Below are positions 17,337-26,322 of a stretch of 51,815 nucleotides of DNA, in pieces; position 1 is the first letter of the stretch, and each line of letters opens with the position of its first letter. Location: the NCBI GenBank assembly GCA_000380225.1, contig KB904821.1:5226891-5278705 (forward strand), written 5' to 3'. The notes beneath the pieces were generated by a model. It saw nothing but the letters and a program-made list of their open reading frames with translations. It was not told the origin of the DNA and did no database searches. Made by a program: the position numbers and the translations under genes. This DNA is from a filamentous cyanobacterium ESFC-1. Its GTDB lineage: Bacteria; Cyanobacteriota; Cyanobacteriia; Cyanobacteriales; Spirulinaceae.

Positions 17337-17647
17337 GACTCAACCTTGCGTTCGACAGTTCTAGGCTCATTTTATAGTGCTTCCCTCAAGCAACAAGCAA
17401 CAAGCAACAACCATTGGTGACAAGTTAAGGTTTTGTGCCTATCGTCAAATTCTCTGTAGGGGCGCTCTTTTCCCCGTCCAAGTTTACGTTTTAGCAACGG
17501 GATGGTAATATCCTCTCCTCCTAACCCCAAAGGATTGGGCGAGGAAACCTGTTCCCCGATACAAAGGTTTAGAATGTTTTTGACATGGGGATTGTGTAGC
17601 TCAACTTGTCACTAATAACCAACAACCAGTAAATTATCGGACAAACT
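17337..17647. repeat. Non-coding stretch with composite repeat, palindromic copy 4
   Basis: No gene. It holds a short AAGCAAC heptamer run (about 17392-17411), then GTGACAAGTTAAGG, TCGTCAAAT and a degenerate palindrome (17456-17479, with CTC in place of GGG), then AAGTTTACGTT. The same order occurs at 23200-23270 and 46137-46200 (both inverted). Confidence 0.75.
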
Positions 17648-19327
17648 TTACCCTGGGGTGCTAGGTAGCCAATAAATTGCCCCCAAGCCCAAAATTCCGG
17701 CGAATAAGAGGTAATAAACCACCGGAAAGATTAATTTACTAATCAAGTTCCCTTCGCGCCCCATCAAGCCCACAGTAGCGGCGGCGGCGACGATATTAGA
17801 CACGCAGATCATATTGCCAGCAGATGCCCCGACGCATTGCAAAGCGAGGGTGATTTCGCGGGAAACGCCTGTATTCTCTGCCACACCAAATTGAAATAGG
17901 GAAAACATGATATTGCTCACGGTGACGCTTCCGGCTACAAAAGAGCCAATTGCGCCGACAATGGGGGCAACAAAGGGCCAGACTGACCCGACTAATTGAG
18001 ACATTCCTGCGGCTAAAGTTAAGGGCATACTGGCTAAATCTGCTTCATTGGTGCCAGTGTTGATGAATACGCGGGCCATTAACACCGCCGACCCCAACGC
18101 CACTAGAGTTTTTCCAATGGTGGGTAAGGAGGTTTGCAGGGCATCCCGCATGGCTTGGGGCTTCATGCCGTGGAGAAAGTAGGTGATAATGACCACTAGG
18201 ACGAAAGCGGTGGCGGGGAGATATAGGGGTTGCGTGTTTACGGATAAATTTGTACCTAAAAGGTTTGTGGCGCTAAATTCAAGCGATCGCAATCCGTTTC
18301 GTAAGGGTAAAAACTGCAATCGCGTTAAGACTAAAAAGACGGCCAGCAAGATATAGGGAAGCCAGGCTTTAAAAGGCGACATGGAGGCAGATTGAGGCGT
18401 GGGGGCGGTGTCGCGACCTCGCCAAATGTCTGGCCAAGCCTCGGATTCGGGGAAATCCCAGTTTTGTTGCGGGACTAGCTTTTGTTTGCGAGTGACGGGG
18501 ATGACAATGGCTAAACCGATTAAACCGCCAGCAAGAGAGGGAAATTCAGGCCCGAGGAAAATGGCGGTGAGGGTGTAGGGTAGGGTGAAAGCAACGCCGC
18601 AAAACAGGGCATATTTCCAGATGGCTAGACCGTCTCGTATCGAAGGGCGATCGCTAAAAAAATACGTCATCGCGATCGCCAAAATCAAGGGGATAAATAT
18701 ACCGATAATGCCGTGAAACATTGCCGCTTTTGCCCCGATTTCCGCCAGATAATCGGCAGAATCGAGTCCCAGGTCATTTATGCGGTTTTGGACGGTTTCA
18801 ACGCCTTCTAAGCCCGCGTCAATGCCGATTAAAACCGGGGTTCCCACTGCCCCAAAAGTGGAGGGGGTACTTTGGATAATTAAAGCGGCAACTGTGGCGG
18901 CCATCGCCGGAAAACCGATCGCAACCATCAACGGTACAGTAATGACAGCAGGCGTACCAAATCCGGCGGCCCCTTCGATAAAGCTACCAAACAACCAAGC
19001 AATAATGATAACCTGGACGCGGCGATCGCTCGAAATTGTCAATAAACTTTGACGAATCGTATCCATTGCCCCAGAAGCCCGCAGGGTATTGAGTAGCAAA
19101 ATCGCCCCAAAGACAATATATAAAATTTCTGCGGCCACCACTAAACCCTGTAACGTAGACGCAGCAACCCAATTGAACGGAACTTGCCAAATCCACAGGG
19201 CGATCGCGACTGTCACCAAATACGCTGTAGGCATTGCGCGACTGGCGGGCAGTTTCGCCCCGACTAATAACAAAAATACCGTCAGAATGGGGATAAGGGC
19301 AACAAAGGAATATAAAACTAAATTCAC
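17648..19327 (-). CDS. L-lactate / glycolate permease (LctP family)
   Basis: About 559 aa from a GTG at 19327, close to E. coli LldP (551 aa). The frame stays open to 19471, but those codons run through a TTTGTCC heptamer array and give a low-complexity TKDKGQRTKDK start, so a start downstream is preferred; the exact codon is uncertain. The protein has about 12 membrane segments, and GFGTPAVITVPLM, QSTPSTFGAVGTPVLIG and GAIGSFVAGSVTVSN are typical LctP motifs. It should import lactate or glycolate with protons. Transcribed alone; no lactate dehydrogenase is next to it. Confidence 0.85.
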   Translation of the reverse strand: MNLVLYSFVALIPILTVFLLLVGAKLPASRAMPTAYLVTVAIALWIWQVPFNWVAASTLQGLVVAAEILYIVFGAILLLNTLRASGAMDTIRQSLLTISSDRRVQVIIIAWLFGSFIEGAAGFGTPAVITVPLMVAIGFPAMAATVAALIIQSTPSTFGAVGTPVLIGIDAGLEGVETVQNRINDLGLDSADYLAEIGAKAAMFHGIIGIFIPLILAIAMTYFFSDRPSIRDGLAIWKYALFCGVAFTLPYTLTAIFLGPEFPSLAGGLIGLAIVIPVTRKQKLVPQQNWDFPESEAWPDIWRGRDTAPTPQSASMSPFKAWLPYILLAVFLVLTRLQFLPLRNGLRSLEFSATNLLGTNLSVNTQPLYLPATAFVLVVIITYFLHGMKPQAMRDALQTSLPTIGKTLVALGSAVLMARVFINTGTNEADLASMPLTLAAGMSQLVGSVWPFVAPIVGAIGSFVAGSVTVSNIMFSLFQFGVAENTGVSREITLALQCVGASAGNMICVSNIVAAAATVGLMGREGNLISKLIFPVVYYLLFAGILGLGAIYWLPSTPG

Positions 19328-19410
19328 CAGTACACGCGATCGCAACAGTTCTCGAAAAGATTGTAGGGCGATCGCGTTCTTCCGTACATCCCACTGGTGA
19401 GGGATTAGTT

Positions 19411-19448
19411 TTTTGTCCTTTGTCCTTTGTCCTTTGTCCTTTGTTGTT
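19411..19448. repeat. Heptamer array (TTTGTCC)
   Basis: About five copies of TTTGTCC at the 5' edge of the permease gene. It extends the permease frame artificially. Confidence 0.85.
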
Positions 19449-19486
19449 TGCTGATAACTGCCTAAAACCAATAACTTATCTACGCA

Positions 19487-19519
19487 AAAACCCCAGTTTC
19501 AAGAAAAAACCGGGGTTTT
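19487..19519 (-). terminator. Hairpin terminator after the DUF1232 gene
   Basis: AAAACCCC (19487-19494) and GGGGTTTT (19512-19519) form an 8-bp stem with A/T tails on both sides, 24 bases past the stop of the minus-strand DUF1232 gene. The outer sequence matches the CCCCGGTTTC hairpin family. Confidence 0.7.
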
Positions 19520-19542
19520 GATTTAATTATAGGAAAAAATAA

Positions 19543-19845
19543 TTAACCTTCTACCGATACCGCATTCACATCCACCGTATCTTGGGCAGGTTTGGTTTCA
19601 GCATTGGTTTCGAGGTCGCCTTTGCGTTGCTTGGCGAAATCGAGAACCATTTGGGTAACTTCAGACAGTAACAGCGTCAGAACCATAATGTCATCAATTT
19701 GTCCGGCGATGGGAATAAAATCCGGCGCAATATCAATCGGACTAATAAGATAAACCACAGTTCCTAACACCACCCACCAACGATAGCGGGGGTTACGGAG
19801 AGTACTGCGATACCAGTCGTAAAGGGATTTAGGGGAAATGTTCAT
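19543..19845 (-). CDS. DUF1232 (YkvA-like) small membrane protein
   Basis: 100 aa from the ATG at 19845 (two codons inside a TTG). The DUF1232 signature is clear: LYDWYRSTLRNPRYRWWVVLG, then a hydrophobic segment and YLISPIDIAPDFIPIAGQIDD. A second hydrophobic stretch (IMVLTLLLSEVTQMVL) follows, then a polar tail of about 30 residues. Small integral membrane protein of unknown role. A terminator hairpin follows the gene. Confidence 0.9.
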   Translation of the reverse strand: MNISPKSLYDWYRSTLRNPRYRWWVVLGTVVYLISPIDIAPDFIPIAGQIDDIMVLTLLLSEVTQMVLDFAKQRKGDLETNAETKPAQDTVDVNAVSVEG

Positions 19846-20058
19846 GGGCAATTGAGCCTTTTCTAATCTACTTATTATTGTGGCAAAGGGACTGCTTTGT
19901 TGCGAGTGAAGATAACCGTTCCTTTTTCAATTCGATCCTTAATAGGATAAAATTTTGTATTCTGACAGAAAACGCGATCGCGTTTCCGGGTTATTTTTCG
20001 AGTAGGATGAAAGACTCAACAGCCTGTCAGGTCAAGGCGAAAAGGGGGTAATGTAACT

Positions 20059-21891
20059 ATGGCACTCATCGTTCAAAAATACGGGGGTACGTCTGTAGGT
20101 TCAGTTGAACGTATCCAAGCCGTAGCACAGCGCGTTCGAGCAACCGTACAAGCGCGAAATTCGGTTGTCGTGGTGGTTTCAGCCATGGGCAAAACCACAG
20201 ACGGTTTAGTTAAACTCGCTCAAGGGGTTTCGGCCAATCCATCCCGGCGAGAAATGGATATGTTACTCTCGACCGGAGAACAGGTTTCCATTGCCCTGTT
20301 GAGTATGGCATTACAAGAACTTGGACAGTCTGCGATTTCTCTAACGGGCGCACAGGTAGGCATTGTCACCGAAAGCGAATACAGTCGGGCCCGCATTCTC
20401 GATGTGAGAACCGACCGCCTCAAAACCCATCTCGACCAAGGTAAAGTTGTCGTTGTGGCGGGTTTCCAAGGCATTAGTCAGCAAGATAACACAGAAATTA
20501 CCACCTTGGGCCGCGGCGGGTCGGATACCTCGGCGGTGGCCTTAGCGGCGGCATTAGGGGCGCAAGAATGCCAGATTTACACCGATGTACCGGGGATTTT
20601 GACCACAGACCCCCGCCTTGTCCCCGAAGCCCAGCTTATGGACGAAATTACCTGCGATGAAATGCTGGAGTTAGCCAGCTTGGGGGCAAAAGTCTTGCAT
20701 CCGCGAGCGGTGGAAATTGCCCGGAATTATGGCGTACCGTTGCGGGTGTTATCCAGTTGGAGCGATCGCCCCGGTACTAGAGTTATATCACCAATTCCCC
20801 AACCGCGATCGCTCCACAACCTCGAAATTACCCAAGCCGTTGATGCCGTCGAATTTGACACAGACCAAGCCAAAGTCGCGATCTTGCGCGTTCCCGACCG
20901 TCCGGGGGTGGCCGCCCGCTTATTTGGGGAAGTCAGCCGTCAAAATGTCGATGTAGACCTGATTATTCAATCCATTCACGAAGGCAACACCAACGACATC
21001 GCCTTTACCGTCGAAACCCGTCGCCTCAGCCACGCCGAAGCCGTTGCCGAAGCCTTCGGTCAAGCTTTAGTCAAGGAAATGGAGAGTAAACCCCGACGCA
21101 AACGCCAAGAATCCCTGGCCGAAGTGATGACCGAACAACGCACCGCCAAAATTGCCATTGCCGGGGCAGGTATGATTGGCCGTCCGGGGATTGCGGCCGA
21201 AATGTTTGCCGCCCTTGCCGATGCCGGGGTCAACATTGAAATGATTTCGACTTCCGAGGTTAAAGTTAGTTGTACCATTGATGTCCACGATTGCGATCGC
21301 GCCATTTCCTCTTTATGTCGCACCTTTGACATCGACGCTTCCCCCATCCAACTCCCCACCCAAGCCGCAAGTCGCCACAACGCCCCCCCCGTCCGAGGAG
21401 TCGCCCTCGACCGCAACCAAGCCCGTCTCAGCGTCCGTTGCGTCCCCGACCAACCGGGGATGTCTGCCAAAATTTTCGGAGTCCTGGCCAAGAAAAATAT
21501 CAGCGTAGACACCATTATTCAATCCCAACGCTGCCGCATCCTCAAAGGTACACCCACCCGCGACCTCGCTTGTACCATCACCCAAGCCGACGCAGAAACC
21601 GCCCGTTTCGCCCTCCAAGACCTGGCCAGTCTGTGGGGATGGGGAGAAGTGACCGTAGACACCAACATCGCCAAAGTCAGCGTTGTGGGGGCAGGAATGG
21701 TCGGTCATCCCGGCGTTGCCGCCCAAATGTTCGCCGCCCTCGCGCAACATCAAATCAACATTCAAATGATTACCACCTCGGAAATTAAAATTAGCTGCGT
21801 TGTAGCCGAATCTGACGGCGTAACAGCATTAAAAATCATCCACGATGCGTTTCAATTAGCCGGAAAAGAGCGAGTAGAATTACCAGCTTAG
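20059..21891 (+). CDS. lysC: Aspartate kinase with two ACT pairs
   Basis: 610 aa. First step of Lys/Thr/Met synthesis (Asp to aspartyl phosphate). The kinase domain is at residues 1-245: VQKYGGTSVGS, VVVVSAMGKTTDGLV, STGEQVSIALL, TLGRGGSDTSAVALAAAL and GVPLRVLSSW. Four ACT domains follow as two repeated pairs, visible from paired motifs VAARLFGEVSRQNVDVDLIIQS / MSAKIFGVLAKKNISVDTIIQS and MIGRPGIAAEMFAAL / MVGHPGVAAQMFAAL. This doubled layout (about 600 aa against about 410) is typical of cyanobacteria and suggests feedback control at duplicated sites. AAAAGGGGG lies before the ATG. Confidence 0.96.
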   Translation: MALIVQKYGGTSVGSVERIQAVAQRVRATVQARNSVVVVVSAMGKTTDGLVKLAQGVSANPSRREMDMLLSTGEQVSIALLSMALQELGQSAISLTGAQVGIVTESEYSRARILDVRTDRLKTHLDQGKVVVVAGFQGISQQDNTEITTLGRGGSDTSAVALAAALGAQECQIYTDVPGILTTDPRLVPEAQLMDEITCDEMLELASLGAKVLHPRAVEIARNYGVPLRVLSSWSDRPGTRVISPIPQPRSLHNLEITQAVDAVEFDTDQAKVAILRVPDRPGVAARLFGEVSRQNVDVDLIIQSIHEGNTNDIAFTVETRRLSHAEAVAEAFGQALVKEMESKPRRKRQESLAEVMTEQRTAKIAIAGAGMIGRPGIAAEMFAALADAGVNIEMISTSEVKVSCTIDVHDCDRAISSLCRTFDIDASPIQLPTQAASRHNAPPVRGVALDRNQARLSVRCVPDQPGMSAKIFGVLAKKNISVDTIIQSQRCRILKGTPTRDLACTITQADAETARFALQDLASLWGWGEVTVDTNIAKVSVVGAGMVGHPGVAAQMFAALAQHQINIQMITTSEIKISCVVAESDGVTALKIIHDAFQLAGKERVELPA

Positions 21892-21895
21892 TTAT

Positions 21896-21960
21896 TTATT
21901 TGTCCTTTGTCATTTGTCCTTTGTCCTTTGTTGTTGTTTGTAGTAAGGGCTTTAGCCCTT
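21896..21960. repeat. TTTGTCC/TTTGTCA heptamers plus AAGGGC hairpin
   Basis: Short heptamer run (21896-21930) after lysC, then AAGGGC-TTTA-GCCCTT (21945-21960), a 6-bp stem that could end lysC transcripts. The same palindrome with its arms swapped (AAGCCC-TAAA-GGGCTT) is at 42313-42328. Confidence 0.7.
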
Positions 21961-22098
21961 TAATCTCGTTCGGTGAGTGCTAACAAAGGATGGGCGTGGG
22001 AACCTGTTCTTGATGTCCCAAGCCACAACCGCAGCGCTCTACAATTAAAAATACTATATCGTTGTAAATTATTAATTGTAAATTGTTCATTATAAAAG

Positions 22099-22839
22099 AT
22101 GACTGCTAATCGCCAAAATCCCTTACAAAAAACGCTTAAAATCATCGGAGCCGTCTTTTTATTAATTGGCGTTGTCGATTTAGGTATTTGTGTTTTTGCC
22201 TATCAAACTAACCTGAACTTTCTCGAAACAGCAATTTCTGCGCCAGGGACTGTGATTGAGATGAATCGCTCTAGCACGGGGAGTTCATCCAGTTATTATC
22301 CGGTGGTGCAATTTACGACAAACCAAGGCGAAATTATTGAATTTCAGTCGAATGTAAGTTCTAATCCTCCGAGTTATCAAACGGGAGACGAAGTTGCCGT
22401 TTTATATCCCGAAGATACCCCCGAAAAAGCCCGGATTGATTCTTTTTCTGATTTATGGCTATTTGTTATTATTTTTGCAGGCGTGGGAGGCAGTTTTACC
22501 ATCGCCGGAATGGGAATGTTATTTTATGCTTTTTATAGTCAGAAAATTCGCACCCAACGCCAAGAAAAACTCAAAGCAGAAGGCAAAGTTTTAATAACCC
22601 AATATACTGAAACCGAGCAGAATACCAATCTTCGTGTCAACAAACGCTCTCCCTATCGTATCCTTTCCCAATGGCACAATCCCGTTGAGGATAAAATTTA
22701 TATTTTTAAAAGTGATAATATTTGGTTTAATCCCGAAGAATTTGCTCGCGATCGCACTCTAAAAGTGTATGTTAACCCAGACAATTATGACGAATACTAT
22801 ATGGATATTGATTTTTTACCCGAATTGCAAAAACAATAA
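22099..22839 (+). CDS. DUF3592 membrane protein
   Basis: 246 aa. It has two membrane helices, one near residues 12-33 and one near 115-138. Between them is the DUF3592 domain: APGTVIEMNRSSTGSSSSYYPVVQFTTNQGEIIEFQSN, then YQTGDEVAVLYPEDTPEKARIDSF. The C-terminal half (from 150) has a second similar beta unit ending YVNPDNYDEYYMDIDFLP. Fold suggests a periplasmic OB- or beta-barrel-like domain. No function is known. An AT-rich promoter-like stretch precedes it. Confidence 0.8.
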   Translation: MTANRQNPLQKTLKIIGAVFLLIGVVDLGICVFAYQTNLNFLETAISAPGTVIEMNRSSTGSSSSYYPVVQFTTNQGEIIEFQSNVSSNPPSYQTGDEVAVLYPEDTPEKARIDSFSDLWLFVIIFAGVGGSFTIAGMGMLFYAFYSQKIRTQRQEKLKAEGKVLITQYTETEQNTNLRVNKRSPYRILSQWHNPVEDKIYIFKSDNIWFNPEEFARDRTLKVYVNPDNYDEYYMDIDFLPELQKQ

Positions 22840-22855
22840 TTATGACCAAATGTAG

Positions 22856-22881
22856 GGTGCGTTAACGAAGTGTAACGCACC
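22856..22881. repeat. GGTGCGTTA dispersed hairpin, copy 1
   Basis: GGTGCGTTA (22856-22864) and TAACGCACC (22873-22881), a 9-bp stem around ACGAAGTG. A second copy is at 22980-23005. Confidence 0.85.
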
Positions 22882-22979
22882 ATCTTAATAAACAAATGAA
22901 ATGGTTTGTTATAACGACCAACCGTAGCGACACACCTTAAATGGCGGGTTACGGCGGATTCGTGGATTACAGTCAGTAG

Positions 22980-23005
22980 GGTGCGTCAACGAAGTGTAAC
23001 GCACC
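22980..23005. repeat. GGTGCGTTA dispersed hairpin, copy 2
   Basis: GGTGCGTCA...TAACGCACC around the same ACGAAGTG loop as copy 1; one stem position is changed. Between the copies lies CACACCTTAAATGGCGGGTTACGG, which recurs in variant form at 25980. Confidence 0.85.
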
Positions 23006-23129
23006 GTCTCAACTTATTTTATAGTCCGTAAGAGCGGACTTTGCCATATTAGCCCCAGATTTTAATCTGTGGGCGAGTTAATGGGATAGGCTGAACTGTC
23101 CATCTATATTTTTTATCAATAAAACCCAA

Positions 23130-23270
23130 CGGTAAGCCCCTCGCTCTATTTGGGAGAGGGGTTTGGGGTGAGGGCAAAAACCAGATTTTATCAACGTAAA
23201 CTTGGACGGGGAAACCCCGCCCCTACAGAAGAATTGACAATGGGAACTAAGCCTTAACTTGTCACAAGTG
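23130..23270 (-). repeat. Composite dispersed repeat incl. palindromic copy 5
   Basis: Read on the minus strand: GTGACAAGTTAAGG, GTCAATTCTTCTG, the TAGGGGCGGGGTTTCCCC palindrome (23204-23226), CCAAGTTTACGTTG, then a CCCTCACCCC...CCTCTCCC segment matching about 12146-12170. The order matches 17412-17490. Confidence 0.8.
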
Positions 23271-23303
23271 ACCCAGAACTCCTCGAACAACGGTTCAGAG
23301 TGA

Positions 23304-23678
23304 TTACGCTAACTTCGAGCGAATCTCCTCAACTCGCTTGCGATTTACCCCCAAATCCGACTGACCCAAACGAGAAGCCGAACGGACATGAATCACATTT
23401 GCATTCGAGTCGAGAAAAAACTCAACATCATCGACAAAACCCATTAACTTGCTGGTAAATTCAGCATATAAATAATTGTCATTTTGTTCGATAATTTTAG
23501 TACGTTCCATCCCTTCAACCACAGAACGCAATTGCGTCATCGGGACTGCCGGAAGCGGTGCAATTTGAGATTGAGCATCACTGCTTTGGGAACTAACACA
23601 ATTGGGCGTACCCGGACAAGAAGCCAACTTGCCCTCTTTTACCCCTAAATTATTCGGTCGTTTGCCTGCAAACATCAA
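23304..23678 (-). CDS. DUF1499 family protein
   Basis: 124 aa. Family signature: ASCPGTPNCVSSQSSD (two conserved Cys), then YLYAEFTSKLMGFVDDVEFFLD, then VIHVRSASRLGQSDLGVNRKRVEEIR. No signal peptide is seen in this version. The start could be either of two adjacent ATGs. The family is common in cyanobacteria and plastids, with no settled function. Confidence 0.9.
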   Translation of the reverse strand: MMFAGKRPNNLGVKEGKLASCPGTPNCVSSQSSDAQSQIAPLPAVPMTQLRSVVEGMERTKIIEQNDNYLYAEFTSKLMGFVDDVEFFLDSNANVIHVRSASRLGQSDLGVNRKRVEEIRSKLA

Positions 23679-23890
23679 GTCACCCCGTACACAATTATGA
23701 TTTCAGTTTAGATTTTACTGCAATTAGCTATTTTCCCGATTTTGCCAGCTTTATACCAGAATTTTTATTCGCGTCATTGGTCAACAGTCTGATGTACTTG
23801 CCAATAACAAAGGACGAATGACAAAGCTAGACTTGCACAGAACGCGATCGCATCTGATACCTTTGAGATAATCTCCTCACTGCTGTTGCC

Positions 23891-25828
23891 ATGAGCTATT
23901 GCCTAAACCCCAACTGTTCTCAGCCCCGCAATCCTGAACATCTCAACCAATGTCAAACCTGCGGCACAACTCTATTGCTCAAAAACCGCTACCGCAGCTT
24001 AAAATTTTTAGGGGCAGGGGGTATGGGACGAAACTATCTCGCCGTGGACGAAGACACCCCCACAAAACGCCGTTGCGTTATCAAACAATTTTCCCCCTCG
24101 GCTAACATTCAAAACGACTCAGAAATTTACAACAAAGCCCTAGAACTCTTTAATCGAGAAGCCGAAGCCCTTGACCGCTTAGGAGATGGTTGTCCCCATA
24201 TTCCCCGCTTGCTGGCTTATCTCGAACAAGAGCAGCGTCTCTACTTTCTCCAAGAATACATCGACGGCAGCACCCTCAGCCAAGAACTCAAACACGCCGG
24301 ACATTTCAACGAAGCCAAAATTTATCAACTGCTCAAACAACTCCTTGCGGTACTGCGCTACATCCATAAACGGGGCGTAATCCACCGAGACATCAAACCC
24401 GATAACATTATGCGTCGCAGCGAACCCTCTCCTACTGGCGCAAAAAAAGGCAGTCTGGTTTTGATTGACTTTGGTATCTCCAAACAACTGACTAGCACCA
24501 TGATTGCAGGGGGAACAACCGCCGGAACCATGGGTTATGCCCCTCCCGAACAACTCTCCTATGGTGAGGCTTATCCTGCCAGCGATTTGTACGCTTTAGC
24601 CGCTACTTGTGTCCATTTACTGTGCGGCGTTGACCCTAGCGAACTGTTCGACTTTAAAAGCAAACGATGGCGATGGCGAGAAGCCCTGCACCAACAGGGA
24701 ATCCGCCTTAGTCCCACCCTCGAAAAAACTCTCAATCGGATGCTCGAACCCGACATCAAAAACCGCTATCAATCCGTCGAGGAAGTAGTCGCCGCCCTAA
24801 AATCCAAAACTCGGGCCAAAATTGTGCATAAATCCCCCATTCCGTCACAACATCAACCCACAACCCTGCATAATCCCCAAGCCGCTACCGTGGTTAGTCA
24901 ACCCAAGAATCCGCCCTCGTCTCCCTCTCGGTGCTTGCGTACCTTAAACGGTCATAGTGGTGGGGTGCGGTGCTTGGCGGTAAGTCCTGACGGGGAATAC
25001 ATCGCCAGTGGCAGCAGCGACAAAACCGTAAAAATCTGGCGTTGGCAAACCGGAGAAGAAATTTCTAGCCTAGAGGGTCATCAAAGCGGCGTGTTAGCGG
25101 TGGCATTTAGTCCCGATGGGGAAATGGTAGCCAGTGGTGGCGGCGACAATACGATTAAGCTGTGGAATGTAGAATCCGGCACAGAAATACGCACTCTCAA
25201 CGGGCATGATGATATTGTGAGCGCGATCGCGTTTAGTCCCGATAGCAAAAATGTAGCCAGTGGTAGCCGCGACAAAACGATTCGGCTGTGGTCGCTTAAA
25301 AAAGGCTTACTCAAATTTATGACTGGGCAGAAACCCGAAGTCTTCAACCATCACGAAGACATGGTAGCCGCCCTAGCCTTTCATCGCCAAGGGGAAATCT
25401 TAGCCAGTGGCGGTTGCGACTCCATGTTGGGCTTGTGGTCTTTGAATAAATCACCCCATCGCTTTTGTCGCGGCTTGAATACCGAACTCCTGGCCATTCA
25501 GTTTGACCCCGAAGGCAAAGTCATTGCTACGGGCAACAGCGATAAAACCCTCAAACTCTGGCAAGCCCGCACCGGACGCGCCATTCGCTCGATTGTCGGT
25601 CACACCAAAGCCGTGAACGATATCGCCTTCAGCCCCGACGGCCAAAAACTCATTAGCGGCAGTAGCGATACCACCGTCAAACTCTGGCAAACCAAAACCG
25701 GACAAGAAATTGTGTCTTATGACGAACATTCCTCTGCGGTTTATGCTGTCGCTTTTCATCCCAACGGCACAGAAGTTGTTAGTGGCAGTAACGACATGAC
25801 CCTCAAAATCTGGGCAGTCGGGGAATGA
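23891..25828 (+). CDS. Ser/Thr protein kinase with zinc ribbon and seven WD40 repeats
   Basis: 645 aa. A short N-terminal zinc-ribbon-like motif (C4, C9, C21, C24) precedes a PknB-type kinase: glycine loop GAGGMGRNYL, K65 in CVIKQF, HRDIKPDNIM (D167), DFG (193-195) and APPEQLSYGEAY. All catalytic residues are present, so it should be active. A linker (about 290-345) leads to seven WD40 units, each with GH...VAFSPDG...ASGS.DKTIKLW, enough for one beta-propeller, here fused to the kinase. The propeller probably binds a partner or substrate. No membrane segment, so probably cytosolic. Confidence 0.95.
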   Translation: MSYCLNPNCSQPRNPEHLNQCQTCGTTLLLKNRYRSLKFLGAGGMGRNYLAVDEDTPTKRRCVIKQFSPSANIQNDSEIYNKALELFNREAEALDRLGDGCPHIPRLLAYLEQEQRLYFLQEYIDGSTLSQELKHAGHFNEAKIYQLLKQLLAVLRYIHKRGVIHRDIKPDNIMRRSEPSPTGAKKGSLVLIDFGISKQLTSTMIAGGTTAGTMGYAPPEQLSYGEAYPASDLYALAATCVHLLCGVDPSELFDFKSKRWRWREALHQQGIRLSPTLEKTLNRMLEPDIKNRYQSVEEVVAALKSKTRAKIVHKSPIPSQHQPTTLHNPQAATVVSQPKNPPSSPSRCLRTLNGHSGGVRCLAVSPDGEYIASGSSDKTVKIWRWQTGEEISSLEGHQSGVLAVAFSPDGEMVASGGGDNTIKLWNVESGTEIRTLNGHDDIVSAIAFSPDSKNVASGSRDKTIRLWSLKKGLLKFMTGQKPEVFNHHEDMVAALAFHRQGEILASGGCDSMLGLWSLNKSPHRFCRGLNTELLAIQFDPEGKVIATGNSDKTLKLWQARTGRAIRSIVGHTKAVNDIAFSPDGQKLISGSSDTTVKLWQTKTGQEIVSYDEHSSAVYAVAFHPNGTEVVSGSNDMTLKIWAVGE

Positions 25829-26322
25829 TGAGTGATGAATGATGAAATCAAGGGAAAGAGAGAACAGCATCTTCTGTTTCTGGTAGGGGCGGGGTTTTCC
25901 CGTCCAAATTTACGTCATTTTTCCAACCTGTGAATTGGATGAGAAAATTTTATTTCTTCTACACAACCTACTGGCGTGACACACTTTAAATGGTGGGTTA
26001 CGGCGGATAACTAAATTGCAGTTATAGCTTAGGTTTTAGCCGCCTAACCCACCCTACGTTAAAGCCTCATTTTAGCTGTGTCGTGCTACTACCTACAGCA
26101 GAATCACTGGGAAGACGAACCACCAACAACCAACAAAAAGCAGTCAATCCTCGAACAAACGTTCCCCTTGGGTACTGATAACTGATAACTGATGACTGAT
26201 AACTGTTAAAGATATCTGCCATAAGAGTGAAGCATCGCCACTGAAACTAGAGCTACCGTTGAATTTAAGATAAAATACAGCAATTTTATTTTAAATTCAG
26301 CTCTTTATACAAATAAATAAAA
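25829..26322. repeat. Non-coding repeat block: palindromic copy 6, GGTGGGTTA hairpin, ACTGATA heptamers
   Basis: No gene. It contains the palindrome TAGGGGCGGGGTTTTCCC (25883-25905); a long-range hairpin with GGTGGGTTACGGCGG (25992-26006) pairing with CCGCCTAACCCACC (26040-26053); a TTTAGCTGTGTC phrase also found near 8631; and about five ACTGATA heptamers (26175-26207). Confidence 0.8.

Noticed and set aside
19328-19471. Upstream extension of the permease gene
   Set aside because: It includes heptamer-encoded TKDKGQRTKDK and makes the protein longer than the family.
20000-20058. Lysine riboswitch before lysC
   Set aside because: No L-box-like conserved segments are visible in the leader, only a strong ribosome binding site.
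21060-21788. Long frames on both strands inside lysC
   Set aside because: Shadows of the GC-rich lysC ACT region.
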